A stretch of 64,000 nucleotides of DNA from RGIG7213 sp045545665 (GCA_045545665.1 JAZQBL010000001.1:1-64000), one strand, 5' to 3'; shown: positions 26,054 through 36,226, counted from the first letter of the stretch. The notes: generated by a model not told the origin, from the letters alone. Numbers and translations are program-made.

Positions 26054-26932
26054 ATGAACGTAATAAAAACAACAGATCTTTCGTTTTCATATAAAGACAG
26101 CGATGAAAAGCTGATTCCCGTGCTCAAGAATATCAATATTGAGATAAAAGAAGGGGAATTTGTTGCGATCCTCGGACATAACGGAAGCGGAAAATCGACA
26201 CTTGCAAGACTTATGAATATGATACTCACCGAAGAAGCGGGCGAGTTTGACGGAAAACTGTATATTCTCGGAAAAGAAATAACGTCCGATATAACGGAAG
26301 ATGAAATATACAGCCTTCGCCGACATATCGGTATGGTGCATCAGAATCCCGATAACCAGATAGTTGCAACAACTGTCGAGGAAGACGTTGCGTTCGGCCC
26401 CGAAAATCTCGGTGTTCCTCGTGAAGAGATAAGAAAAAGAGTGGACGACGCTCTTGAAGAAGTCGGAATGACGGAGTATATGCTCCACGCACCGCACAAG
26501 CTCTCGGGCGGTCAGAAACAGCGCGTTGCGATCGCAGGTATCATAGCGATGAAGCCCGATATTATGATATTCGATGAATCGACGGCAATGCTCGATCCGC
26601 ACGGCCGTGATGAAGTAATGAACACGATAAAGCATCTTAACGAAGATCCGAAGAAAACGATCATCCTCATAACTCACTATATGGAGGAAGCGGCGAAGGC
26701 TGACAGAATAATCGTTTTAAATGAAGGAACGGTGTATAAAACGGGAACACCTAAGGAAATATTTTCAGATGCCGAAGCGTTAAGAAAAGTAAGCCTTGAC
26801 GTACCGCAGGTGACGGAGCTTTTTGAAATACTGAAAAAAGCGGGCCTGCCTGTTGAAGACGTGCCGATATGCACGGAAGACGGCGTAAAGATGCTTGCAA
26901 AGATCCTTTCAAAATCAAAGGAGGAAAAATAA
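26054..26932 (+). CDS. ecfA1: Energy-coupling factor transporter ATPase EcfA1
   Basis: EcfA1 is one of two ATPases of the energy-coupling module that serves several vitamin- or metal-binding S components. The 292-residue protein has Walker A GHNGSGKST, the Q-loop in MVHQNPDNQIVATTVEEDVAFGPENL (here in part), the signature LSGGQKQR and Walker B IMIFDESTAMLD, with Ser where EcfA2 has Pro. The stop overlaps the ecfA2 start by one base. No S component is encoded beside it, which fits a shared group II system. Confidence 0.94.
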   Translation: MNVIKTTDLSFSYKDSDEKLIPVLKNINIEIKEGEFVAILGHNGSGKSTLARLMNMILTEEAGEFDGKLYILGKEITSDITEDEIYSLRRHIGMVHQNPDNQIVATTVEEDVAFGPENLGVPREEIRKRVDDALEEVGMTEYMLHAPHKLSGGQKQRVAIAGIIAMKPDIMIFDESTAMLDPHGRDEVMNTIKHLNEDPKKTIILITHYMEEAAKADRIIVLNEGTVYKTGTPKEIFSDAEALRKVSLDVPQVTELFEILKKAGLPVEDVPICTEDGVKMLAKILSKSKEEK

Positions 26933-27789
26933 TGCCTCTTTGCCTTGAAAATGTAAGCTACACTTACGGTGTGCATACACCGTTTGAACATAAAGCTTTG
27001 AACGGTCTCGACCTTACGTTTAAGGACGGTATCATAACGGGACTTATGGGTCACACGGGATCCGGAAAATCGACCGTTGCGCAGATGCTTAACGGACTGT
27101 TAAGACCTACAAGCGGACGTGTTACACTTGACGGAGTCGATATCAATTCCTCTAAAAAAATATGCTATGAGACAAAATTCAAAGTAGGTATCGTTTTTCA
27201 GTATCCCGAATATCAGCTTTTCAAAGAAACTGTATGGGAAGATATTGCATACGGTCCGAGAAATATGAAATTGAGCGATGATGAAGTAAAAAAGCGTGTC
27301 ACGGAAGCTGCCGACTTTGTGGGACTTACAAAGGAAATGCTTCAAAAATCTCCGTTTGAATTGTCGGGCGGACAGAAAAGACGTGCGGCAATAGCCGGGA
27401 TCATCGCTATGCGCCCTAAGTTCTTGATGCTTGATGAGCCTGCTGCAGGACTTGATCCGGCGGGCAGGGAAGACATCCTGACGAAAATATGCGAATATAA
27501 GAAAAACGAAAATTCTTCCGTCATACTGATAAGTCACAGTATGGAAGATATGGCAAAGTACTGTGATGAGATAGCCGTTATGGATGACGGGGTACTCCTT
27601 ATGTACGGTACGCCCGAGGAAGTTTTTTCAAACCGTCAGCAGCTCAAGGAAGCGGGACTTAATTTACCGCAGATAACCGAGCTTATGTACGAACTGAACA
27701 GCTGCGGTATACCGACGGATCGCATACCGTTTACGGTAGAAGATGCCGCAGAACAAATAATAAAACTTTACGGTAAAGGCTCTAAATGA
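26932..27789 (+). CDS. ecfA2: Energy-coupling factor transporter ATPase EcfA2
   Basis: EcfA2 is the second ATPase of the ECF module. The 285-residue protein shows Walker A GHTGSGKST, Q-loop VFQYPEYQLFKETVWEDIAY, signature LSGGQKRR and Walker B FLMLDEPAAGLDPAG. ATG 26932 sits in TAATG with GGAGGAAAAA before it, so it is coupled to ecfA1. It overlaps ecfT by four bases. Confidence 0.94.
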   Translation: MPLCLENVSYTYGVHTPFEHKALNGLDLTFKDGIITGLMGHTGSGKSTVAQMLNGLLRPTSGRVTLDGVDINSSKKICYETKFKVGIVFQYPEYQLFKETVWEDIAYGPRNMKLSDDEVKKRVTEAADFVGLTKEMLQKSPFELSGGQKRRAAIAGIIAMRPKFLMLDEPAAGLDPAGREDILTKICEYKKNENSSVILISHSMEDMAKYCDEIAVMDDGVLLMYGTPEEVFSNRQQLKEAGLNLPQITELMYELNSCGIPTDRIPFTVEDAAEQIIKLYGKGSK

Positions 27790-28613
27790 TAAAAGATATA
27801 ACACTCGGACAGTATTTCCCGGGTAATTCCGTTTTTCATAATGCTGATCCGCGCATGAAATTGATCATTACGTTTATAATGATCGGGGCGATATTTGCCG
27901 CCTCATCCGCTATAAGCTTCGCGCTTATATTCGTTGCCGTGCTTTTTTTGATATTTATTTCAAGAATATCCCTTACGGTAATACTCAAAGGCGTAAAGCC
28001 CGTACTTTTTATACTGTTTTTCACGGCTTTCATCCAGATATTTTTAACAAGAACAGGTGAGCTCCTGCTTGATGTATGGATAATAAAAGTATATTCCGAC
28101 GGTATTGTTTTTGCAGTGAAAATGATGCTGCGGATACTCTTTTTGGTCGTTTCAACAAGCGTTCTGCTTTCCTATACCACGTCCCCGATAGCATTGACTG
28201 ACGGAATAGAGGGACTGCTCAGCCCGTTTAAAAAACTCGGACTGAACGTCCACGATTTTGCAATGATGATGTCTATCGCCATGAGATTTATCCCGACTAT
28301 AATTGAAGAGACGGATAAGATCATGTCGGCACAAAAAGCACGGGGAACGGATTTTTCCTCAGGCGGTCTTATAAAAAGGGCAAAGGCAATGATACCGATA
28401 TTTATCCCCTTGCTCGCTTCCGAAATAAGACGCGCAGACGAGCTTTCCTGCGCTATGATATGCCGCTGTTACAGAGGCGGCGAGGGCAGAACGAAGCTCA
28501 AGGTCCTTAAGCTCAAAGGACGTGATTTTGTACTGTTTATCATTGCTGTGGTAATATTGGGACTCGTCATCTGTGCAAATATCGTAACTGCAAAATTAGG
28601 TCTGCCTTTATGA
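27786..28613 (+). CDS. ecfT: Energy-coupling factor transporter transmembrane protein EcfT
   Basis: EcfT is the membrane scaffold that couples EcfA1A2 to interchangeable S components. The 275-residue protein begins with LGQYFPGNSVFHNADPRMKL, a typical EcfT start, and has about five to six hydrophobic segments. The coupling helices contain the A-R-G signatures SAQKARGTDF and AMICRCYRGGEGRTK. It overlaps both neighbours by four bases. Confidence 0.94.
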   Translation: MIKDITLGQYFPGNSVFHNADPRMKLIITFIMIGAIFAASSAISFALIFVAVLFLIFISRISLTVILKGVKPVLFILFFTAFIQIFLTRTGELLLDVWIIKVYSDGIVFAVKMMLRILFLVVSTSVLLSYTTSPIALTDGIEGLLSPFKKLGLNVHDFAMMMSIAMRFIPTIIEETDKIMSAQKARGTDFSSGGLIKRAKAMIPIFIPLLASEIRRADELSCAMICRCYRGGEGRTKLKVLKLKGRDFVLFIIAVVILGLVICANIVTAKLGLPL

Positions 28614-29371
28614 AATATCTTTTAAAATTGTCGTATCTCGGATGCGAATATCACGGCTTTCAGATACAGGACAACGCACCGACTATAGCAGGAGCTTTGA
28701 AAAAAAGCTGTGAGATGCTTTTTTCAGCCCCCTGCACAATACATGGCTGCAGCAGGACGGACACGGGCGTTCACGCACTCGATTATTATGCAACGTGTAC
28801 CGTTGACGGCGGTAATAACGTACCCGAAAAAAAGATACCGTACGCACTTAATCATTTGTTGCCGAATGATATATCCGTTTTGGACTGCTGTATTGCGGAT
28901 GATATGTTCAATCCGCGTCACGCCGAATATAAGGAATACAGATACGTCGTACACAATTCGCCCTTCAAAGATCCGTTTTTATATAAAAGAGCTTTGAGAG
29001 TACCCGATAAAATTGATGCCGATATGCTGCATAAAGCCGCGCAGGCGTTTGTCGGTACGCATGATTTTTCCTCGTTTATGGCAACGGGCTCGGAGGTAAA
29101 GACAACTGTTCGAACAGTCAAATATTTCAGTGTTGAACGTGATAATGACAGAATAATATTTACTGTCGCAGCTGACGGCTTTTTGTACAATATGGTACGT
29201 ATAATGGTCGGAACACTTCTTGATATTTCAAAAGGAAAGATCGACAAAGATGCTGTTTCTTCCATAATTCTTGCAAAAGACAGAACGAAAGCGGGAATAA
29301 CAGCACCCCCCGACGGACTTTATCTTGCAAAAGTTGTTTATAAAGAGAATTTTTTTACATCCCGGAGTTGA
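28610..29371 (+). CDS. truA: tRNA pseudouridine synthase A
   Basis: TruA makes pseudouridine at positions 38-40 of tRNA anticodon stems. The 253-residue protein has the start YLLKLSYLGCEYHGFQIQ, catalytic Asp51 in CSRTDTGVHA, and the C-terminal ADGFLYNMVRIMVGTLLDI. The ecfA1-ecfA2-ecfT-truA order is the common Firmicute arrangement, but there it usually follows rplQ in the ribosomal-protein cluster. Here it lies behind ruvCAB, so it has been moved. Confidence 0.95.
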   Translation: MKYLLKLSYLGCEYHGFQIQDNAPTIAGALKKSCEMLFSAPCTIHGCSRTDTGVHALDYYATCTVDGGNNVPEKKIPYALNHLLPNDISVLDCCIADDMFNPRHAEYKEYRYVVHNSPFKDPFLYKRALRVPDKIDADMLHKAAQAFVGTHDFSSFMATGSEVKTTVRTVKYFSVERDNDRIIFTVAADGFLYNMVRIMVGTLLDISKGKIDKDAVSSIILAKDRTKAGITAPPDGLYLAKVVYKENFFTSRS

Positions 29372-29375
29372 TAAT

Positions 29376-30662
29376 TTGAAAAAGAAAAAAAGAGTAGATA
29401 TTACAAAAGATGATATCATCGACGTAAGACCCGGCTCTATTCCCAAAAATTCGTATTCAAACGGACCCGAACTTGATATATACGAAGATGAAGAAGAAAA
29501 AATAAACGAATATTACGTCAAGCTGTCATACAGATTCAGAATTGCAAAGTTTGTATCCTTGACTCTTTGTATAGTTTTCGTGCTGTGTATGCTTACGGCG
29601 TTTTCTGAAGATATAACCGCTGAAAATTTCAGATATCTTATGAAGGATATCAACTTCGAACTTCCCGAAAACGTATCTGAATTCGGAAACATATCGTATA
29701 CCGAAGATACGGAAGCGGTATATGCAATGTTCAAAAACGACCTCGTGTGCGTCGGCAGAAACAGTATTGAAGTTGTCGATATGTCGGGCGATACGGTCCT
29801 CAAAGAGGATATAAGCTACGTAAAACCGAGAATATCAGCGGGAAAAAAGTATTTTTTGGTGTACGATCTTTCCGGATACAGCTTTTCTGTATACAATTCG
29901 TTTTCGTGTATTTATTCCGAAACCCTTGATTATCCGATATCGTATGCATACGTGAATGATGACGGACGCGCGGTGGTCGTAACAAGAAGTGAAGATTACC
30001 GTTGCTGCGTTCTTGTATACAATAAAAAATATGAGCTTGCATACACCTGGAAAACAAACGATAAATACGTTTTCGACGTCGTTTTGAACAACGATGGCTC
30101 GTTTGTCTTTCTTTGCGCGGGAGTTGATGACGGACTGTTTTCAAGAATAGATATTATCGGTAACATAAAAAATGAAGAAGTCACCGTTTCAGATCCGAAA
30201 TACGGCGTGACGGCTCTCGATATGAATTATTTTGAAAACGGTAACCGTGTTGTATTTTGCACGGATTCTGCGATTTTTGAGAATGGCAGCGGTGAGATCT
30301 TGGTAAATTGCTCCTACGGGGCAGATACCTGCGTTTTAACATATTCAAACGGTACACACGCACTGACGGTGCTCGATTCCGTCACTTTGGGACGGGAAAA
30401 CGTATTGACTGTCTATACCGATAAGGGGCAGACGTTGATTTCATCCGATGTTCCGACACATCCGAAGTCGGCATATATTTACGGTGAATATGCTTACGTG
30501 CTGTATACGGACAGCATCATCCGAATAGATATAAACAGCGGTGAAATAAAACGCTGTAAAAACGAAAGAGTGATAAACACGCTTTTGCAAACGGAAAACG
30601 GAATACTTTTGGCTGTCGGCAAAACACGGGCATATCCGATAGATGATTCGAAATTTGAATAA
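29376..30662 (+). CDS. DUF5711-type membrane protein with beta-propeller-like exterior
   Basis: A 428-residue single-pass protein without known function. It has a basic/acidic cytosolic N-terminus (about 1-60), one membrane helix (about 62-82, VSLTLCIVFVLCMLTAF) and a large extracytoplasmic part built of repeated strands such as FLVYDLSGYSFSVYN and VFDVVLNNDGSFVFLC, which suggest a WD40/beta-propeller fold. The start is a TTG at 29376 with GGAG nine bases before it, four bases after the truA stop; no ATG fits. Similar proteins, as I recall labelled DUF5711, occur in Clostridia. Confidence 0.7.
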   Translation: MKKKKRVDITKDDIIDVRPGSIPKNSYSNGPELDIYEDEEEKINEYYVKLSYRFRIAKFVSLTLCIVFVLCMLTAFSEDITAENFRYLMKDINFELPENVSEFGNISYTEDTEAVYAMFKNDLVCVGRNSIEVVDMSGDTVLKEDISYVKPRISAGKKYFLVYDLSGYSFSVYNSFSCIYSETLDYPISYAYVNDDGRAVVVTRSEDYRCCVLVYNKKYELAYTWKTNDKYVFDVVLNNDGSFVFLCAGVDDGLFSRIDIIGNIKNEEVTVSDPKYGVTALDMNYFENGNRVVFCTDSAIFENGSGEILVNCSYGADTCVLTYSNGTHALTVLDSVTLGRENVLTVYTDKGQTLISSDVPTHPKSAYIYGEYAYVLYTDSIIRIDINSGEIKRCKNERVINTLLQTENGILLAVGKTRAYPIDDSKFE

Positions 30663-30686
30663 TTTTAAATTCAAGAAAGGAAAACT

Positions 30687-31217
30687 TTGATCACTATGAA
30701 TTTTGTTATAGATATTATAATTCTTCTTATTTTTGCTTACTCTATATGGAAAGGGCACAGGCAGGGATTTATCAAAACTCTTTTCAGCCTTATAATAAGA
30801 GTCGTATCTTTTGTGGTGGCAATTATTTTCGCACATCCGGTATCTCTTATATTTGCTGATAAAATTCTCTCAGGACATCCGGAGGCAACGGTGAGGGCCG
30901 TGTCATATACTGCCGCTTTCATTATCGTATATATAGTTGCACATATCGCCATCAGTATAGTATCGAACGTCCTTGACCTGATTTCAAAGCTTCCGCTTTT
31001 GAATCTTGCCAATAAAACGCTCGGTATAATAATAGGTGCCGCCCTCGGATTTGTCACAGCGTGGATATTTGCAATAGCTTTGAATTTTATTTTTCCGTTG
31101 CTTGTATCAAATTATCCCGATATCTTTTCGGCAAACACACTCGATGAAACGTTGCTTTTCAAGATCGTATATAACGCAAATATATTAAAGCCTATATATG
31201 CAAGTATCGTACAGTAA
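30687..31217 (+). CDS. CvpA family membrane protein
   Basis: A 176-residue protein with four hydrophobic segments, of the CvpA/colicin V production family. The typical N-terminal FVIDIIILLIFAYSIWKGHRQGF and the glycine-rich LGIIIGAALGFVTAW are visible. Its role is unclear in Gram-positives; relatives affect envelope integrity. The start is set at a TTG (30687) because AAAGG lies six bases before it; an ATG three codons later has the site 15 bases away. It lies between the DUF5711 gene and clpE in the same transcript. Confidence 0.8.
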   Translation: MITMNFVIDIIILLIFAYSIWKGHRQGFIKTLFSLIIRVVSFVVAIIFAHPVSLIFADKILSGHPEATVRAVSYTAAFIIVYIVAHIAISIVSNVLDLISKLPLLNLANKTLGIIIGAALGFVTAWIFAIALNFIFPLLVSNYPDIFSANTLDETLLFKIVYNANILKPIYASIVQ

Positions 31218-31240
31218 TTTAATTTTATGAGGAATTATCA

Positions 31241-33514
31241 ATGATGCAGCTTTGTTCTAAATGTAAAAAACGTATAGCCGTAGTCTTTATGCAGAGAATA
31301 GAAAACGGCAACACGATAAGTGAGGGCCTTTGTCTTAAATGCGCTAAAGAGCTCGGCATAAAACCTGTTGACGATATACTCAACAAGATGGGCGTAAGCT
31401 CGGACGATCTCGACCGTATGGACGAAGAAATGACCAATATGATGGAAAACGTCTCCGACTTCCCGACAATGGCAGGCGATGAAAATAATGCAAATGCACC
31501 TGCTGTTGATTTAGGTAAGCTTTTCGGCGGTATGCCCGGAGGCGATAAGAAACAGCGCGCAAAGGAAGAAAAGAAGAAAGATAAAGCACGCAATTATTTG
31601 AATAACTACTGCCTTAATCTTACAGAAAGAGCAGCGCAGGGCAAGCTTGATAAGGTAATAGGCAGAGACAGAGAACTTGAACGAGTCATTCAGATATTAA
31701 ACAGACGTCAGAAAAATAACCCCTGCCTTATAGGTGAACCCGGCGTCGGAAAAACAGCCATCGCAGAAGCACTTGCACAGAGAATAGCTGACAAGCAAGT
31801 ACCGTATAAGCTTCAGAACAAAGAGGTGTATCTTCTCGATCTTACAGCGCTTGTGGCGGGAACTCAGTTCAGAGGACAGTTTGAAGGCAGAGTCAAGGGA
31901 CTTATTGACGAGGTTAAAACTCTGGGTAACATAATACTCGTTATCGACGAGGTGCATAATCTTGTCGGGGCTGGAGATGCGGAAGGCAGTATGAATGCCG
32001 CAAATATTATGAAGCCTGCGCTTTCACGTTCGGAAATACAGGTAATAGGCGCTACAACTCTTGCCGAATACAGAAAATATATCGAAAAAGATTCGGCACT
32101 TGAAAGACGTTTTCAGCCCGTTGTCATAGCCGAACCCTCGATATCCGATACGGTTAAGATCCTTGAGGGTATAAAAAATTATTACGAGGATCACCACGGA
32201 ATTAAAATATCAAATGAAATAGTCTACCGCTCCGTCATTCTTTCGGAAAGATATATAACGGATAGATTCTTGCCCGATAAGGCGATAGACTTGCTTGACG
32301 AGGCGGCATCGCATCTCGCCATAAACACCCCCGCTTTGAGTGAGCTCGCAAAGAAAAAAGATCTTTTGGATAAGACGTGTGCTGAAAGAGAAAAGCTCGA
32401 AGCAGAAGAACCTAAGACCGACGAGGATACTCAGCAAAGGTATGAAAGACTTGCAAAGCTTAAAAGCGATGAAATACGCTTGAACAGCGATATAGAAGCT
32501 CTTGAAAAGGAGAAAGAGGGAATAGTACTCACTCTTGAAGACCTTGCACGCGTTATTGAAATATGGACGGGTATCCCCTCCGGCAATATTACAGAGCATG
32601 AGTTTTCAAAGATCGGTAACCTTAAAGCTCGTCTTGCCGACAGAATAATCGGTCAAGACGAAGCTATCGACTCCGTTGTAAAGGCTATAAAACGTAACCG
32701 TGCAGGCGTTTCGTATAAGAAAAAGCCCGTGTCGTTTATCTTTGCAGGACCTACGGGAGTCGGTAAAACGGAGCTTGTCAAAACTCTTGCGTCCGAAATG
32801 TTCGATACACCCGATGCTTTAATACGCGTCGATATGTCGGAATTTATGGAAAAGCATTCCGTATCCCGTCTTATAGGCTCGCCTCCCGGATATGTCGGCT
32901 ACGACGATGCCGGTCAGCTTACGGAGAAAATAAGACGCAGGCCGTACTCTGTTGTACTGTTCGACGAGATAGAGAAAGCTCATCCCGACGTTATGAATAT
33001 AATGCTTCAGATCCTCGATGACGGAAGAATAACAGACGCAAGAGGAAAAGAAGTCAATTTCGAAAATACCATAATCGTTATGACGACAAACGCAGGTTCA
33101 AATTATATGGCTTCTCCTGCGGGATTCGGCAAGGAAGCGGTAACGGCAGGTAAGGAAAAGACGGAAAAGGCACTGTCCGATTTTCTCCGCCCTGAATTTA
33201 TCAACCGAGTCGATGAGATAATTACGTTTAATTCTCTCACACGTGAAGACTTCAAGCGTATTGCCGATATTATGCTCGGTGAGCTTGCAAAGGCTCTTTC
33301 CGACAGAGGTATAACGCTCAACTGCACGGAAGATGCAAGAAATAAGATAGCGAACGATTCGTTCTCCGTGAAGTACGGCGCAAGAAATATGCGCAGATAT
33401 ATCGAAAAAAATATCGAAGACAAAGCCGCAAATATCATTATAGATAATTTCAACAAGGACGTTTCTTCGCTCACAGTCGATGTGGAAGATGACGAAATAA
33501 CGGTAAAAATATAA
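31241..33514 (+). CDS. clpE: ClpE-like AAA+ unfoldase with N-terminal zinc finger
   Basis: A 757-residue Hsp100 ATPase that unfolds proteins for ClpP. In place of the ClpC N-domain it begins with a four-cysteine zinc finger (CSKCKKR at the start and CLKCAKEL about 20 residues on), as in ClpE. A low-complexity linker (about 75-125) leads to AAA domain 1 with GEPGVGKTAIAEAL and VIDEVHNL, a short coiled middle region (about 365-430), and AAA domain 2 with GPTGVGKTELVKTL and VVLFDEIEKAHPDV. The C-terminal D2-small domain is complete. No CtsR gene is near, so heat-shock control is not evident here. A catalytically altered P-type ATPase gene follows after 15 bases. Confidence 0.9.
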   Translation: MMQLCSKCKKRIAVVFMQRIENGNTISEGLCLKCAKELGIKPVDDILNKMGVSSDDLDRMDEEMTNMMENVSDFPTMAGDENNANAPAVDLGKLFGGMPGGDKKQRAKEEKKKDKARNYLNNYCLNLTERAAQGKLDKVIGRDRELERVIQILNRRQKNNPCLIGEPGVGKTAIAEALAQRIADKQVPYKLQNKEVYLLDLTALVAGTQFRGQFEGRVKGLIDEVKTLGNIILVIDEVHNLVGAGDAEGSMNAANIMKPALSRSEIQVIGATTLAEYRKYIEKDSALERRFQPVVIAEPSISDTVKILEGIKNYYEDHHGIKISNEIVYRSVILSERYITDRFLPDKAIDLLDEAASHLAINTPALSELAKKKDLLDKTCAEREKLEAEEPKTDEDTQQRYERLAKLKSDEIRLNSDIEALEKEKEGIVLTLEDLARVIEIWTGIPSGNITEHEFSKIGNLKARLADRIIGQDEAIDSVVKAIKRNRAGVSYKKKPVSFIFAGPTGVGKTELVKTLASEMFDTPDALIRVDMSEFMEKHSVSRLIGSPPGYVGYDDAGQLTEKIRRRPYSVVLFDEIEKAHPDVMNIMLQILDDGRITDARGKEVNFENTIIVMTTNAGSNYMASPAGFGKEAVTAGKEKTEKALSDFLRPEFINRVDEIITFNSLTREDFKRIADIMLGELAKALSDRGITLNCTEDARNKIANDSFSVKYGARNMRRYIEKNIEDKAANIIIDNFNKDVSSLTVDVEDDEITVKI

Positions 33515-33529
33515 AAGGGAGGTGACGGT

Positions 33530-36220
33530 GTGAAGAACGAGCAGTGGTATAAATTTAATTTTAATCAGCTGAAAAGTATGCTCGATACGGATTTTGATAC
33601 GGGGCTTTCGCATAAGGAAGCAAAAAAACGTCAAAAAAAGTACGGTAAAAACGTAATATTTCCTCACACCGTTCCCAAAACGAACGCAGTAAGCCGTATT
33701 CATCCGGGAATAATAGCCGTGCTGCTGGTTTTAATAAGCGTTATATACTACTTTGTAAGCCGTGATATAAGTGCGTTTTTTATCTGCTTTTTGCTGATAG
33801 TAAATTATTTGTTCGTTATATCCGCTTATAAAAGATCCCGATATCTCATATCGCAAACCAAAAAGTATTCGGAACCGGAAATACGTGTACTGCGTGAAGG
33901 AAAAATATTCAGGATAAATCAAAAAGCTGTCGTGCCGGGAGATATCGTATTACTGCGAGAAGGCGATATCGTGCCGTGCGACGGACGTATACTTTGTAAA
34001 GACGATAATTTCAAGGTCCTTGAAATGAATATAAGCGGCGGTGACGGCGAAAAGGATGTGGACTTTATTTCGTATGAACCGTCCCTTCCGACCAAAGAAC
34101 AAAAAAATACGGTATTTGCCGCATCTGTTGTTTTCAAAGGTGAGGCAAAGATACTGTGCTGTGCAACGGATAAAAGCACGGTCGTAAGACGTAGAAACCT
34201 AACCTCCTCACAGCTTCGCGAAGGAGAGCTTGAACTGTTTAAGCTGTCTGAAAAATTATCGAATTATGTAAGCCTTGCGATGATATTTGCTGTTTTTCTT
34301 CTCGGTGCAATATCGCTTTTTGTATATGGCTTGAGCGATAAAATGACAGATTCCTTTATTTTGTTGCTTTCGTATGCAGCATCGTCGATGTGTGAGTTTT
34401 TTGCTCTGTTTTCCTGTATAAACGTTGCGTACTGTATATTTTTTGCACCGACTAAAGAAAAGAATTTTAACGAAAACGTCATAATAAAAAATATATCCGC
34501 AATTGATAAAATAAATAAAATGACGTGCGTAATAATTCCAAAGACATCGGGAATATGCAGTGATGAGATCAAAACGCAGTACATATATACAAACGGACAT
34601 CAGTATTCGATAAATAAAGAAAATTTTTCAAGAATAAGCAGGGTATGCAGTATAGCGCATTTCACGGTCGATAAGACAAAAAAAACACACTCGGCAGATG
34701 AGCTTGCAATTCTCAATATTGCAGTAGAAAATCCATCAACTGAGCTTCTTGAATACGTCCCCGCAGGAGGTGTATCGCTGTTTGATACGGCGCTTACGTA
34801 TTCTGACGGTGAGCTTATGATAATCCTCAAGGGCGGTGCGGATACGGTAGTAAACAGATGTACGAGCTGCAGAAAAATGACGGGCGTTCATCCGCTTGAT
34901 AAAGACAATATCCGCGATCTTCTTTCTACTGCACGTTCCTATGAAGAAAACGGCTATAAAATAATAGCCGTTGCAACAAAAAAATCAGAATACGGAAATT
35001 TGAATAAAATCGTTTATTCTCAGACAGATCTCTGCTTTGAAGGCTTTATAATACTGAGAGAAACGGTCGTTGAAGGCTGTAAAGAAACGATAAAAGCTCT
35101 CACCGATGCGGGAATAAAAGTAATTATGTTCTGTGACGATATATCGGGAAGAAACGAGTATCTTGCGGAAAACCTCGGAATAAGCGACGATAAAAGCAAA
35201 AATATAACGTCGTATGAATTTGTAAATTCAAATTTGAACCTGCAAAATATAAAGCTGAAAAATTACAGACTTTATCAAGGATTTGATGCAAAACAAAAGA
35301 GGTATATAATCGACAGATTAAAGAAAAACGGTGAGCGCATAGGAATTTTGGGCAGTACGCTTTCTGACGTTTCCTTGACAGTCGGCTCATCCGTCGTAAG
35401 CTTTTCTGTCGGAACTATGTTGAATGCGGATAAACAGCTGAAAGGTGCAACACTCAATTCGGTTTCATCCGATAAGTTCGGAATAGAGGCGTTGAAGCTT
35501 ACCTCCGACGTGCTTGTGGAAAGTGCCGGCAACAGCAAAAACGGAGGTATAAATTCCGTATTTGATGCAGTTGAGATATCAAAACGTGTCTATGACAATG
35601 CAGGCCGCATAGCAGGGTATTTGTTTACGTCGCTGCTCATACGCTTTATTTTATCGGTTTTGTCGGTATTCACGCCGCTGATATCACTGACACCGTCGCA
35701 GATGCTGTTTTCGGGGCTCGCTGTTGATCTTTGCGGTATACTCGTTCTTTCGTGCGCCAAACCGTGCAGAGAAAGGATTTATAAAAAAACGAGCTTTGAT
35801 ATACTGAAAGAAGCACCGATACCTTTGATTCTGTTTTATACCGTTTTGACGCTTATTTCTGCTGTTTTAACGGTGCTTGTGTGCTATGGTATAAAGCTAC
35901 TCGGAATGGGCTTTTTTGCTGATTCGGGGGCATATTTTGCGTATATACTGATACAAATAGCGTTGGTGGTCATCTTTGATACAAGAGATAAAAAATTCAA
36001 GCTTAATAAAGGTCTTTTGATATTTTTGCTTGTCATAACGGAATTTTATCTTTTGTCCTCACTGTTTTCAGATATATCACGCTTTACGGCGCTTGGCACT
36101 GTGAATGCGGTGTCAATTATGATCGCGTTCATTCCTGCCATTCTTTTATTAACAGTACGTTTTTTTCCTTCAATAAAAGAAAGTATCAAAAAGATATTGA
36201 AGAAAATAAAAGACAAATAA
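33530..36220 (+). CDS. Pseudo-P-type ATPase: membrane protein with all catalytic motifs replaced
   Basis: An 896-residue protein that aligns by eye along its whole length with P2-type cation ATPases: an N-terminal helical start, paired membrane helices (about 60-95 and 245-305), an actuator-like domain (about 118-200), a P/N domain (about 325-690) and six C-terminal helices. Every catalytic motif is changed: TGES is SGGD (170-173), the phospho-acceptor DKTGT is PKTSG (337-341), TGD is CDD, and the hinge TGDGxND is LGSTLSD (about 606). The ion-site PEGL segment is also missing. KGAPE survives as KGGAD. It cannot form the aspartyl phosphate. A regulatory or scaffold role is an inference. GTG start with AGGGAGGTGA before it. 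Confidence 0.85.
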   Translation: MKNEQWYKFNFNQLKSMLDTDFDTGLSHKEAKKRQKKYGKNVIFPHTVPKTNAVSRIHPGIIAVLLVLISVIYYFVSRDISAFFICFLLIVNYLFVISAYKRSRYLISQTKKYSEPEIRVLREGKIFRINQKAVVPGDIVLLREGDIVPCDGRILCKDDNFKVLEMNISGGDGEKDVDFISYEPSLPTKEQKNTVFAASVVFKGEAKILCCATDKSTVVRRRNLTSSQLREGELELFKLSEKLSNYVSLAMIFAVFLLGAISLFVYGLSDKMTDSFILLLSYAASSMCEFFALFSCINVAYCIFFAPTKEKNFNENVIIKNISAIDKINKMTCVIIPKTSGICSDEIKTQYIYTNGHQYSINKENFSRISRVCSIAHFTVDKTKKTHSADELAILNIAVENPSTELLEYVPAGGVSLFDTALTYSDGELMIILKGGADTVVNRCTSCRKMTGVHPLDKDNIRDLLSTARSYEENGYKIIAVATKKSEYGNLNKIVYSQTDLCFEGFIILRETVVEGCKETIKALTDAGIKVIMFCDDISGRNEYLAENLGISDDKSKNITSYEFVNSNLNLQNIKLKNYRLYQGFDAKQKRYIIDRLKKNGERIGILGSTLSDVSLTVGSSVVSFSVGTMLNADKQLKGATLNSVSSDKFGIEALKLTSDVLVESAGNSKNGGINSVFDAVEISKRVYDNAGRIAGYLFTSLLIRFILSVLSVFTPLISLTPSQMLFSGLAVDLCGILVLSCAKPCRERIYKKTSFDILKEAPIPLILFYTVLTLISAVLTVLVCYGIKLLGMGFFADSGAYFAYILIQIALVVIFDTRDKKFKLNKGLLIFLLVITEFYLLSSLFSDISRFTALGTVNAVSIMIAFIPAILLLTVRFFPSIKESIKKILKKIKDK

Positions 36221-36226
36221 ATTCAA

